Source of the DNA: Oscillospiraceae bacterium
GTDB lineage: Bacteria; Bacillota; Clostridia; Oscillospirales; CAG-272
NCBI GenBank assembly: GCA_015064415.1
Contig: SVSG01000019.1
Span: forward strand, 1 to 45,395
Direction of reading: 5' to 3'
DNA: 45,395 nt
The notes under the pieces are model-generated. The model did not search any database, had not been told where the DNA came from, and worked only from the letters and a program-made list of their open reading frames with translations. Positions 23,434-30,477 of this stretch are shown one piece after another. Each line of letters opens with the position of its first letter. The stretch's first letter is position 1. A program made the translations under genes and the position numbers.

Positions 23434-25449
23434 TCAGGCATTCAGCGCGTACTCGGCCTTCAGCTCTCTGTTCTTTTTAAGGATCATCAGCGTGAAGACA
23501 GCCGCGATGGAAAGCACGATGACCCAACCGACGATGGGCATCCAAGCGGCGCCAAAGCTGCCGCCCGTGAAGAGCGTGCCGAAGAAGAACACAAGGAAGC
23601 CAACGGTATAACCGACGGCAAACTGCAAGCCGATGCCTGCCCAGAGCCATTTCTTGCTCTTGATCTCGGAGTTCATGGCACCCAGTGCCGCGAAGCAAGG
23701 AGGCGTGAAGAGGTTGAACATCAGGAACGCGAGACCTGCCACAACGGAAATGCCGCCCATATTGGAGGCGCCGATGGCACCCACGGCCTCAAGATCCTCG
23801 TTGATTAGATGCTCAAACATGAACACGGTTGCCAGCGTGGAAACAACGCACTCCTTGGCGATGAAGCCGGTCACAGCCGCAGCTGCAAGCTGCCAGAGCG
23901 CCACGCCGACGATGGGGGCGATCACGTACGCGATCGGGGTCGCAATGGTGGCAAGGATCGAGTTCGAGGGATCCTCGACAACCTGGAAATTCCAGCCGTA
24001 GGTCTGCATCATATACACCACGAAGTTACAAACAAGGATCACAGTACCGGCCTTGACGATATAGGACCAACCTCTCTGGCACATCGACTTGAGTGCCTGC
24101 GGGAAGGAGGGGGCCTTATACTCGGGAAGCTCGATGATGAAGAAGGACTTTCTGGCCTTGTAGCCGTTCAGCGCGTTGATGAGAAGCGCGCAAAGCAGGA
24201 TGATGACGATGCCCACAAAGTACATCGTCACGCCGACCCACTCGGATTCCCCGAAGAAGGCACCTGCGAACAGTGCGATCACGGGCAGCTTCGCGCCGCA
24301 GGGCATGAAGGGAGCCAGCATAGCGGTCGCTCTTCTTTCACGCTCGTTACGGATGGTACGGCAAGCCATCACACCGGGGATGGCACAGCCCGTACCGATG
24401 ATAAAGGGAATGACGGATTTGCCGGAAAGACCGACCTTTTTGAAGATGGGATCCAGCACAACGGTGGCGCGTGCCATATAACCGCAATCCTCCAGAAGCG
24501 CGATCAGGAAGTACATCACCATCACAAGCGGCAGAAAACCGACCACGGCGGCAACGCCCTCGATGATACCCTCCAGAATGATTGCTTGGATCAGCTCGTG
24601 TGCGCCGCTAAGCCAGCCGGCAACCACGTCCTTGAACCAGGCAATGCAGTCCACAAGGCCCCAAAGGTGAGTCTCGCCCACGTCAAGACCCTCGGCAAGC
24701 CACACGCCGGGACCCGCCTGCGAGATCCAGAAAACTGCCCACATGATCAGCGCGAAGATCGGAATGCCAAGCCACTTGTTGGTCAACACCGCGTCGATCT
24801 TGTCGCCCACGTTCTTATCTTTGGTAAGGACCTTGCGGCTTTCCACCGCTTTGACGATCTCGTTCACGAAAGCGAAACGCTTGCGGTCTGCCGCCTCCAC
24901 CACCGCCTTGTCGCCAAGGTCAATATCGCCCTGCACGTAAGGCGCGATCTGCGTCTTGCCCACCGCCGCGACCGCCGCATCCACCACGCTCTTCAAGCCG
25001 TCTGCCGAGGTGGAAACGGTGTGGATAACGGGGCAGCCGAGCTTTTTGGAGAGTGCCTCGGCATCGATCTTGGTTGCCTTTTTCTCATTGACGTCATGCT
25101 TATTCAGCGCCACGACCACGGGAATGCCAAGCTCCAAGAGCTGCGTGGTGAAGAAAAGACTGCGGCTGAGGTTGGTGGCGTCCACGATGTTGATGATCAC
25201 GTCGGGATTTTCCTTCTTCACGTAGGAGCTGGTGATGCTCTCCTCGCTGGTGAAGGGAGACATGGAGTATGCACCGGGAAGATCCACAGCGATCAGCTGC
25301 TCGCCCTTGGCATACGCCTTTTTGATGGGGCACTCTTTTTTGTCAACGGTAACACCCGCCCAGTTGCCGACCTTCTCGCTGGAGCCGGTCAGGGCATTAT
25401 ACATAGTGGTCTTACCCGAGTTGGGATTACCCGTTAAGGCAATTCTCAT
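23434..25449 (-). CDS. feoB: Ferrous iron transport protein B
   Basis: FeoB, 671 residues, the membrane GTPase permease for Fe(II). The G domain has G1 GNPNSGKTT (residues 8-16), G3 DLPGAYSMS and G4 NKHD; then a helical GDI-like region (about 170-265), followed by the membrane core with two Gate repeats (GFLPLVMVMYFLIALLEDCGYMARA; MPCGAKLPVIALFAGAFF). Start at 25449 chosen for AGGAGG upstream; the longer frame to 25512 would cross an operator palindrome. Located downstream of feoA but separated by a hairpin and a palindrome (25505-25520). Confidence 0.98.
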   Translation of the reverse strand: MRIALTGNPNSGKTTMYNALTGSSEKVGNWAGVTVDKKECPIKKAYAKGEQLIAVDLPGAYSMSPFTSEESITSSYVKKENPDVIINIVDATNLSRSLFFTTQLLELGIPVVVALNKHDVNEKKATKIDAEALSKKLGCPVIHTVSTSADGLKSVVDAAVAAVGKTQIAPYVQGDIDLGDKAVVEAADRKRFAFVNEIVKAVESRKVLTKDKNVGDKIDAVLTNKWLGIPIFALIMWAVFWISQAGPGVWLAEGLDVGETHLWGLVDCIAWFKDVVAGWLSGAHELIQAIILEGIIEGVAAVVGFLPLVMVMYFLIALLEDCGYMARATVVLDPIFKKVGLSGKSVIPFIIGTGCAIPGVMACRTIRNERERRATAMLAPFMPCGAKLPVIALFAGAFFGESEWVGVTMYFVGIVIILLCALLINALNGYKARKSFFIIELPEYKAPSFPQALKSMCQRGWSYIVKAGTVILVCNFVVYMMQTYGWNFQVVEDPSNSILATIATPIAYVIAPIVGVALWQLAAAAVTGFIAKECVVSTLATVFMFEHLINEDLEAVGAIGASNMGGISVVAGLAFLMFNLFTPPCFAALGAMNSEIKSKKWLWAGIGLQFAVGYTVGFLVFFFGTLFTGGSFGAAWMPIVGWVIVLSIAAVFTLMILKKNRELKAEYALNA

Positions 25450-25504
25450 GAAGTATCCTCCTATTTTTAATCCTTTCGGATATAGATTACGCTCAAGATC
25501 ATCA

Positions 25505-25520
25505 GTTAGCAATTGCTAAC
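25505..25520. promoter_or_regulatory. Metalloregulator-type operator 1 (feoB leader)
   Basis: GTTAGCAATTGCTAAC, a perfect 16-bp palindrome, 56 bp upstream of the feoB start. One of four copies of GTTAGC-N4-GCTAAC in this island; likely target of one of the two local DtxR-type regulators (inference). Confidence 0.8.
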
Positions 25521-25530
25521 CGAATGGGCA

Positions 25531-25564
25531 AAAAATAATCAGCCGCAGAGCGCGCCTTGCGGCT
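25531..25564 (-). terminator. Attenuator-like hairpin between feoA and feoB
   Basis: On the minus strand AGCCGCA (25564-25558) pairs with TGCGGCT (25547-25541) and is followed by GATTATTTTTT. It would lower readthrough from feoA into feoB. Confidence 0.6.
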
Positions 25565-25576
25565 TGCCATCCAAAA

Positions 25577-25789
25577 TCAGATGATGATGGCCTCTGCAAG
25601 CTGATTATCAATATTATATCTGCCGTCCTTGATCGCGACAATGCAACCGCCCTTCAGGTGGCGCACAACGGTGATCGCCTCCCCGCTGTAACAGCCAAGC
25701 GAGAACAAAAAGGCGTTCAGCTCCTCGTCATCGGTTTCAATTCTGCTTATGATATATTCCACGCCGTCCTGTGCTTCTCTCAAATTCAT
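25577..25789 (-). CDS. feoA: FeoA-domain protein
   Basis: A 70-residue FeoA-type SH3-like domain protein that partners FeoB in Fe(II) uptake. Visible family features are LGCYSGEAITVVRHLKGGCIVAIKDGRYNIDNQLAEAI. The ATG at 25789 follows AAAGGAG; the longer frame crosses the promoter. A consensus promoter with an operator palindrome over the start site lies upstream. Confidence 0.93.
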   Translation of the reverse strand: MNLREAQDGVEYIISRIETDDEELNAFLFSLGCYSGEAITVVRHLKGGCIVAIKDGRYNIDNQLAEAIII

Positions 25790-25831
25790 CGTAAGCTCCT
25801 TTCCCCGATTTCGGTGATACGATCCAAAGTT

Positions 25832-25847
25832 GTTAGCGGTTGCTAAC
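25832..25847. promoter_or_regulatory. Metalloregulator-type operator 2 (feoA promoter)
   Basis: GTTAGC-GGTT-GCTAAC, 8 bp downstream of the feoA -10 box, so it covers the expected transcription start, a classic repressor position. Confidence 0.85.
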
Positions 25848-25855
25848 CGATACAT

Positions 25856-25884
25856 ATTATACTGTGTTTTTTCCCCATTGTCAA
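25856..25884 (-). promoter_or_regulatory. Promoter of feoA
   Basis: TTGACA (25884-25879), 17 bp, TATAAT (25861-25856) on the minus strand: perfect consensus. The operator at 25832-25847 lies just downstream. Confidence 0.88.
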
Positions 25885-25931
25885 CTATTTTTCGCGGATT
25901 TTGGCAACTTCGTACGCTTTCACAAAAATCA

Positions 25932-25947
25932 GTTCGCATATGCTAAC
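25932..25947. promoter_or_regulatory. Metalloregulator-type operator 3
   Basis: GTTCGC-ATAT-GCTAAC, one mismatch to the GTTAGC-N4-GCTAAC consensus, in the shared feoA/regulator intergenic region. Confidence 0.65.
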
Positions 25948-25973
25948 CACAAAAAGAGATTTTGCACAATTTT

Positions 25974-25989
25974 GTTAGCCCGCGCTAAT
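25974..25989. promoter_or_regulatory. Metalloregulator-type operator 4
   Basis: GTTAGC-CCGC-GCTAAT, one mismatch to consensus, ending 15 bp upstream of the -35 box of the rightward DtxR-type gene. Confidence 0.65.
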
Positions 25990-26004
25990 TTTCCGCGCTT
26001 TTGC

Positions 26005-26033
26005 TTGAAAAAGCACCCGCAATATGGTATAAT
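26005..26033 (+). promoter_or_regulatory. Promoter of the DtxR-type gene
   Basis: TTGAAA (26005-26010), 17 bp, TATAAT (26028-26033), 32 bp before the ATG. Confidence 0.75.
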
Positions 26034-26065
26034 AGATTGAATATAAATTGGAAGGAAGAATTTTT

Positions 26066-26440
26066 ATGGCACTGCACGAATCGGGACAGATGTATCTCGA
26101 GGCAATCTACGTTTTATCGCAAAAAAGTGAGCACATCCGTGCCATAGACGTCGGTGCCTATCTGGGCTACAGCAAGCCCTCCGTCAGCCGCGCGATCGGG
26201 CTTTTGAAAAAGGACGGCTACGCGCTGGTGGACGACGAAGGGTACCTGAAGCTGACCGCCAAGGGCCTGGAATTATCCGAGCAGCTTTACGAGCGCCACA
26301 CCGTGCTTTCCCGTATGCTGATGGCACTTGGCGTGGACGAGGAGACCGCCACCGAGGATGCCTGCCGCATCGAGCACGTCATCAGCGACAGATCCTTCGC
26401 CGCCGTCAAAAAGCATTATCTGGATTATCAAGAAAACTAA
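26066..26440 (+). CDS. DtxR/MntR-family metal-dependent repressor
   Basis: A 124-residue iron- or manganese-responsive regulator. An N-terminal winged helix (IRAIDVGAYLGYSKPSVSRAIGLLKKDGYALVD) is followed by the helical dimerisation domain with family metal ligands: YERHTVLSRML (His) and DACRIEHVIS (Cys, Glu, His). It has no C-terminal SH3 domain, as in MntR-like members. Start at 26066 after GGAAGGA. It is divergent from feoA with three operator palindromes in between, so autoregulation and control of feoA/feoB by metal are likely (inference). It is a different, more complete protein than the regulator at 22827. Confidence 0.93.
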   Translation: MALHESGQMYLEAIYVLSQKSEHIRAIDVGAYLGYSKPSVSRAIGLLKKDGYALVDDEGYLKLTAKGLELSEQLYERHTVLSRMLMALGVDEETATEDACRIEHVISDRSFAAVKKHYLDYQEN

Positions 26441-26837
26441 GCAAAGGGGCTGTCGCCAAAGCGACAGCCCTTTGGTTTTGGGGGAAGGCGTGGTGACTTT
26501 TGCGGGGGAGCCCTTTTGACAAAAGGGCTCCCCCGCACCCCCTCACAAAACCTTTTACAAGGGAAAAGGTATACGCAGCCGAAAATGTCGGCAAAACGCC
26601 ATACCGTTTGCCAAAATTTCGCACAAATTGCATATGACGTCATCACGCACAAAGCCGTAGGGACAGGCGTCTCGACTGTCCGCATCCGCGATGCACGCCC
26701 GTCCGCGCACCATATTCCTATCCGTGCGAAATGTTTTGAAGGGGTGCAGGGGGGACTTTCCAAAAAGTCCCCCCTGCCGCCTCTCCCCCTAAAAAAGGCG
26801 GCCGCGATGCGGCCGCCCCCGAGGCAAACTTCTTTTG
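26441..26837. other. Gene-free stretch built of hairpin modules
   Basis: A 397-bp region with no supported gene. In order it holds a GGCTGTCGC/GCGACAGCC terminator stem (about 26444-26473), repeat copy B (26500-26647), a GGGACAGGCG-type segment, a hairpin GCAGGGGGGACTTT/AAGTCCCCCCTGC (about 26747-26779) and a GGCGGCCGC/GCGGCCGCC palindromic pair (about 26798-26817). Open frames on both strands exist only because the DNA is GC-rich and repeated. Confidence 0.7.
26500..26647. repeat. Dispersed intergenic repeat, copy B
   Basis: A 148-bp block in the same orientation as copy A at 22271-22418, with one visible base difference. The leading 17-bp hairpin TGCGGGGGAGCCCTTTT is perfect in both copies. 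The sequences flanking the block diverge sharply on both sides, which defines the element's edges. Confidence 0.93.
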
Positions 26838-27005
26838 TCATTTCATATTTTGCACCATACGGCGCATCTTCTTCCCGGTCTTTTCCACGGCCTCGGCCGT
26901 GTTTTTGGCGACGCGCTTGGCGCTGTTGCTCATCACCACGCCCACAGCACCCGCCACGGATGCGGCGGTCAGAATTCCCGTGACCACCATCGTTGCTTTA
27001 TTCAT
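26838..27005 (-). CDS. Small single-pass membrane protein, hypothetical
   Basis: A 55-residue protein: a hydrophobic helix at about residues 6-25 (MVVTGILTAASVAGAVGVVM), then a basic amphipathic tail (SAKRVAKNTAEAVEKTGKKM). It resembles small YtxH-like stress or envelope proteins in layout only. The ATG at 27005 follows AAGGGGGG; the longer 73-residue frame has no ribosome site. Function unknown. Confidence 0.65.
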   Translation of the reverse strand: MNKATMVVTGILTAASVAGAVGVVMSNSAKRVAKNTAEAVEKTGKKMRRMVQNMK

Positions 27006-27117
27006 TTTTATCCCCCCTTGCTCTCGTCTTGCTATTATTTTTACCGCGCGTTTGCGCATCTATGCAACGGCAAAAACGGAAATTATACGATAATTTGAAG
27101 CTTTTTTGTTTTTCAAC

Positions 27118-27146
27118 TTGCATTTGTCAATAAAACATTGTATAAT
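27118..27146 (+). promoter_or_regulatory. Promoter of the DUF6062-type gene
   Basis: TTGCAT (27118-27123), 17 bp, TATAAT (27141-27146), about 33 bp before the ATG. Confidence 0.75.
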
Positions 27147-27178
27147 TATTTTAATTATGATATAAGGGAGGTTGTGCG

Positions 27179-27889
27179 ATGCAACAGATCTATACCATCC
27201 CCGTACACGAGGCGTTTGAGGCGGGTGCCGCCGATCACAAATGCGGGTGCCCGCTCTGCGCCCTTTACCGCAAGCTGGAGGAAAACGAGCTGGATCTCAT
27301 CCTTGGCGCGTCGATGATGGAGCCCGACGTACGCATCAAGACCAACGAAAAAGGCTTTTGCCGCACGCACTATGACATGATGTTCGTGCGCAAGAACCGT
27401 CTTGGCATGGCGCTGACACTGGAAAGTCACCTGAACGAATTGCGAAACGATCTTTCCACGGGTCTTATTGCGGGGCTTGTCACAAAGCCCGGCTCCACGC
27501 CCTTGCGGCGCATTGAAAAGCTGGAAAAAAGCTGCTACGTCTGCGAGCGCATTGATTTCCACTTCCAGCACATGGCCGAGACCGTGGTACTGCTTTTTGA
27601 AGCGGAGGAAGCATTTGCCGACAAGATCAAATCTCAGCCCTACTTCTGCCTGCCGCACTATCGCCTGCTTTTGGAAAAGGCGCAGGCGCGGCTGCAAAAA
27701 AAGAAGCTTGCCGACTTTTTCAACATCGTGGAGGGCGTGCAAAAGCACTATCTGGACACGCTTTGCGAGGACGTGAGCTGGTTCTGCAAGAAATTCGATT
27801 ACCGCTATGAGGACGAGCCCTGGAAAAATTCGAAGGACAGCGTGGAGCGCGCGATGGCGTTTCTGCGCTCTGACATTCATAAAAAATAA
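27179..27889 (+). CDS. Cys-rich DUF6062-type protein
   Basis: A 236-residue soluble protein with four Cys/His pairs in order: CGCPLC (about 22-27), GFCRTHYD (about 59-66), CYVCERID (about 119-126) and YFCLPHYR (about 155-162). The rest is helical. This arrangement fits the DUF6062 family; paired CxxC and CxxH motifs suggest two zinc or metal clusters of the same design, possibly from internal duplication. No catalytic signature is seen. GGGAGGTTGTGCG precedes the ATG. It is first in a run leading into two esterase genes 11 bp downstream. Confidence 0.7.
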   Translation: MQQIYTIPVHEAFEAGAADHKCGCPLCALYRKLEENELDLILGASMMEPDVRIKTNEKGFCRTHYDMMFVRKNRLGMALTLESHLNELRNDLSTGLIAGLVTKPGSTPLRRIEKLEKSCYVCERIDFHFQHMAETVVLLFEAEEAFADKIKSQPYFCLPHYRLLLEKAQARLQKKKLADFFNIVEGVQKHYLDTLCEDVSWFCKKFDYRYEDEPWKNSKDSVERAMAFLRSDIHKK

Positions 27890-27900
27890 AGGAGAACATC

Positions 27901-28890
27901 ATGCAACTTTGTGAAAAGGACATTCGCGCGATGCTGCACGGCGCGGTGGAGATGAAAGAAATTGACGGCGAGTGGCAGTTCAGCCGCTTCACGCAAAAGC
28001 AGCACGAGCTTTACGACGTGGTGAACAAGGATTTTGCCAGAAAATCCTATGCCACCTCGGGCATCCGTCTGGAGTTTGAGACGGACGCTGACAGCTTTTC
28101 CTTCAAATACCGCGCGATGCAAGCGTCCAGCCGCAAGTTTTATTACTTTGACGTGTTTGTGGACGGCGTGATGGTACAGCACACAGGGCACGAGGACCTT
28201 TTGGAGGCAAAAAACGTTCTTTCCGTCACCCTTCCCGCAGGAACGCACCGTGTGGCGGTGTATTTCCCCAACCTGTTCAACGCGCGCATCTGGCAAGTGG
28301 AGCTGAGCGACGGCGCCACCTTCACCCCCGTCAAGAAATCCCGCAAGCTGCTTTGCTTCGGTGACTCGATCACGCAAGGGTACGACGCCAAGTTCTCCTC
28401 GCAAAGCTACGCCAATCTGCTGGCGGACAAGCTGGACGCCGAGCTTGTGGATCAGGCCATCGGCGGCGAGGTCTTCCGCCCCGAGCTTGTTGACACCGAT
28501 ATGGACTATCAGCCCGACATCGTGACAGTCGCCTACGGCACCAACGACTGGTCTGGACAGACCCGTGAGCGCACGGTGGAGTGCGCCAACGCCTTCTATG
28601 CCAACGTGCGCCGCGCCTACCCCAACGCGAAGATCTTTGCCATCACGCCCATCTGGCGCGCGGACAATGACCGCATGACCAAGGTCGGCACGTTTACACA
28701 GGGTGTGGAGATCGTCCGCGCCGCGGCCGCCGCGCAAGAGGGTGTCACCATTGTGGACGGCAACCGTATGATCCCGCATCTGCGCGAGGTCTGCTCCGAT
28801 CGCTATCTGCACCCCAACGATTACGGCTTCAAATTCTACGCGAACGCGCTGTACGATGCCATCGCACCGCATCTTGCAAAGGAGGACTGA
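27901..28890 (+). CDS. SGNH/GDSL-type esterase, paralogue 1
   Basis: A 329-residue protein. Residues 1-145 form a beta-rich domain like those preceding CE2/SGNH esterases; residues 150-329 are the SGNH hydrolase: block I FGDSITQG (near 154-161), block II GGEVF, block III GTNDW (near 213) and block V YLHPNDYG (near 302) with the catalytic Asp/His. It probably removes acetyl or other acyl groups from carbohydrates in the cytoplasm, since no signal peptide is present. AAAGGAG precedes the ATG. Paralogous to the next gene. Confidence 0.87.
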   Translation: MQLCEKDIRAMLHGAVEMKEIDGEWQFSRFTQKQHELYDVVNKDFARKSYATSGIRLEFETDADSFSFKYRAMQASSRKFYYFDVFVDGVMVQHTGHEDLLEAKNVLSVTLPAGTHRVAVYFPNLFNARIWQVELSDGATFTPVKKSRKLLCFGDSITQGYDAKFSSQSYANLLADKLDAELVDQAIGGEVFRPELVDTDMDYQPDIVTVAYGTNDWSGQTRERTVECANAFYANVRRAYPNAKIFAITPIWRADNDRMTKVGTFTQGVEIVRAAAAAQEGVTIVDGNRMIPHLREVCSDRYLHPNDYGFKFYANALYDAIAPHLAKED

Positions 28891-28893
28891 GTG

Positions 28894-29865
28894 ATGATAC
28901 TGACCAATGAACAACTGCGCGGCACGATCTCGGGTGCTGTTGAGCTTGCCGAGCAAAACGGCGTACTGATCCCCTACCGCTTCGGGCGCTATCTGCGCGA
29001 GCACGTGTACCCCGCCACCAACCGCTTCCACCCCAAAATGACGCAGTCCGCAGGCGTGGTCTGTCGCTTTACCACCAATTCTCATACGCTTGCCTTTGAC
29101 TACACGGTGGAAACGCTTGGCGCCGAGCAAAGCTTTGACGTGTGGGTGAACGGCATTTTCCTGTCGCACACCACCTGCACCGCCCTTGCGGGCCGCATTG
29201 AGGTGGCACTCCCCGACGAGCGCTCCGAGGTCGAGATCTACTTCCCCTCTCACCGCGAGGGGCGTATCATGAACGTCACGCTGGATGACGGTGCCGATTT
29301 TGAGCTCCCCGCCGCCCCCAAATACCGTATTCTTTTCAAGGGTGACTCGATCACCAACGGCTCCACCACCCGCTTCACCTCGATGGGCTACACCCACCAG
29401 GTCGCACGCGCGCTGAACGCCCACATCATCAATCAGGGCATCGGCGGTGAGGAGTTCAATCCCGCCGCAATGGATATTGATCTGAAGGAAGAGCTTGACC
29501 TCATCGTCTTTGCCTTCGGCACGAACGACTGGTCGCACGCTCCCTCTCACCCCCGTATGGTCGCCAACGTCAACGGCTTCCTTGCCGGTATGCGCGATCT
29601 GTACCCCGACACCAGGATGGTGATGATCCTGCCCCTTTGGCGTGCGGATTCCCACATGCAAAAGCCCACGGGCACCTTTGAGCATGCCTGTGCGCTCTTC
29701 CGCGAGACCGCCACGCGCTTCGGCGTTCACGTGATCGACGGTCAGACCCTTGTGCCCCACGTCACTGAGGTCTTTGCCGACAAGAGATTGCACCCCGATG
29801 AATTCGGCTTCCAGTTCTACGCCGAAAACCTGTTGCCGCACCTCAAGGCACTGCTTGAAAAATGA
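28894..29865 (+). CDS. SGNH/GDSL-type esterase, paralogue 2
   Basis: A 323-residue paralogue of the preceding protein with the same two-domain plan: FKGDSITNG (near 149), GGEEFNP, FGTNDWSH (near 208) and LHPDEFG (near 299). The start ATG at 28894 has GGAGG 8 bases upstream inside the end of the previous gene; a GTG at 28891 is possible. Both are likely intracellular deacylases with different acyl-sugar preferences (inference). Its stop overlaps the next gene's ATG. Confidence 0.87.
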   Translation: MILTNEQLRGTISGAVELAEQNGVLIPYRFGRYLREHVYPATNRFHPKMTQSAGVVCRFTTNSHTLAFDYTVETLGAEQSFDVWVNGIFLSHTTCTALAGRIEVALPDERSEVEIYFPSHREGRIMNVTLDDGADFELPAAPKYRILFKGDSITNGSTTRFTSMGYTHQVARALNAHIINQGIGGEEFNPAAMDIDLKEELDLIVFAFGTNDWSHAPSHPRMVANVNGFLAGMRDLYPDTRMVMILPLWRADSHMQKPTGTFEHACALFRETATRFGVHVIDGQTLVPHVTEVFADKRLHPDEFGFQFYAENLLPHLKALLEK

Positions 29866-30443
29866 TGGAAAATAAAAGCAAATACGGCAATATGATTGAC
29901 CTTTTGCAGCTGCAAAAGCAGTTCATATTGAACCATCTGGGCGCGGGCGACGTCGCCGTGGATTTCACGATGGGCAACGGTCACGATACCGAATTTTTGT
30001 CCAAAACGGTGGGAGAAACGGGACACGTATACGCGTTTGACGTACAAAAGCAAGCGCTGGAGTCCACCGCCGCCAACCTCAAGCAGGCGGGCTGTCCCGA
30101 AAATTACACGCTGATCCTTGACTCGCACCACAAGGTGAAGGAGTACGTGCAAGGTCCCATCCGCGCGGGGATGTTCAACCTTGGCTACCTGCCCGGCTCT
30201 GACAAGAGCATCACCACGATGCGCGTAACCACGATGCCCGCCATTGAGGCCGCCATTGACCTGTTGGACCACGGTGGCGTGCTGCTGGTAGCGGTCTACC
30301 CGGGTCACGCGGAGGGAGATGCCGAGGGCAAGATGGTATTGGACTATTTTGCAACGCTTGACCGCCACGTGATCTGCTGTACCCTCATCCGCATCCTCAA
30401 CTCCCCCACCTCGCCCTTCTTTATTGTGATCGAAAAGAAATAA
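29862..30443 (+). CDS. MnmM/YtqB-type tRNA methyltransferase
   Basis: A 193-residue SAM-dependent methyltransferase of the YtqB family, whose Bacillus member (MnmM) methylates nm5s2U34 in tRNA. SAM-binding motif I is VDFTMGNGHDTEFL, followed by VYAFDVQKQAL, MFNLGYLPGSDK (the motif IV region typical of the family) and VAVYPGHAEGDAE. ATG at 29862 overlaps the esterase stop (ATGA), so it is translationally coupled though functionally unrelated. Confidence is high for the family and moderate for the tRNA target. Confidence 0.88.
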   Translation: MMENKSKYGNMIDLLQLQKQFILNHLGAGDVAVDFTMGNGHDTEFLSKTVGETGHVYAFDVQKQALESTAANLKQAGCPENYTLILDSHHKVKEYVQGPIRAGMFNLGYLPGSDKSITTMRVTTMPAIEAAIDLLDHGGVLLVAVYPGHAEGDAEGKMVLDYFATLDRHVICCTLIRILNSPTSPFFIVIEKK

Positions 30444-30477
30444 GTGCCGTAACGGTACGAAAAAAGGAGATATTATC

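Noticed and set aside
23809-25437. A 542-codon open frame opposite feoB
   Set aside because: His/Asp-rich antisense translation typical of shadow frames.
26406-26841. Overlapping frames in repeat copy B that also read through copy A
   Set aside because: Their similarity comes from the duplicated DNA; they have no ribosome site and include hairpin arms and terminators.
27877-29841. A 654-codon open frame opposite the SGNH esterase pair
   Set aside because: Antisense to two genes with complete GDSI, GTND and HP motifs.
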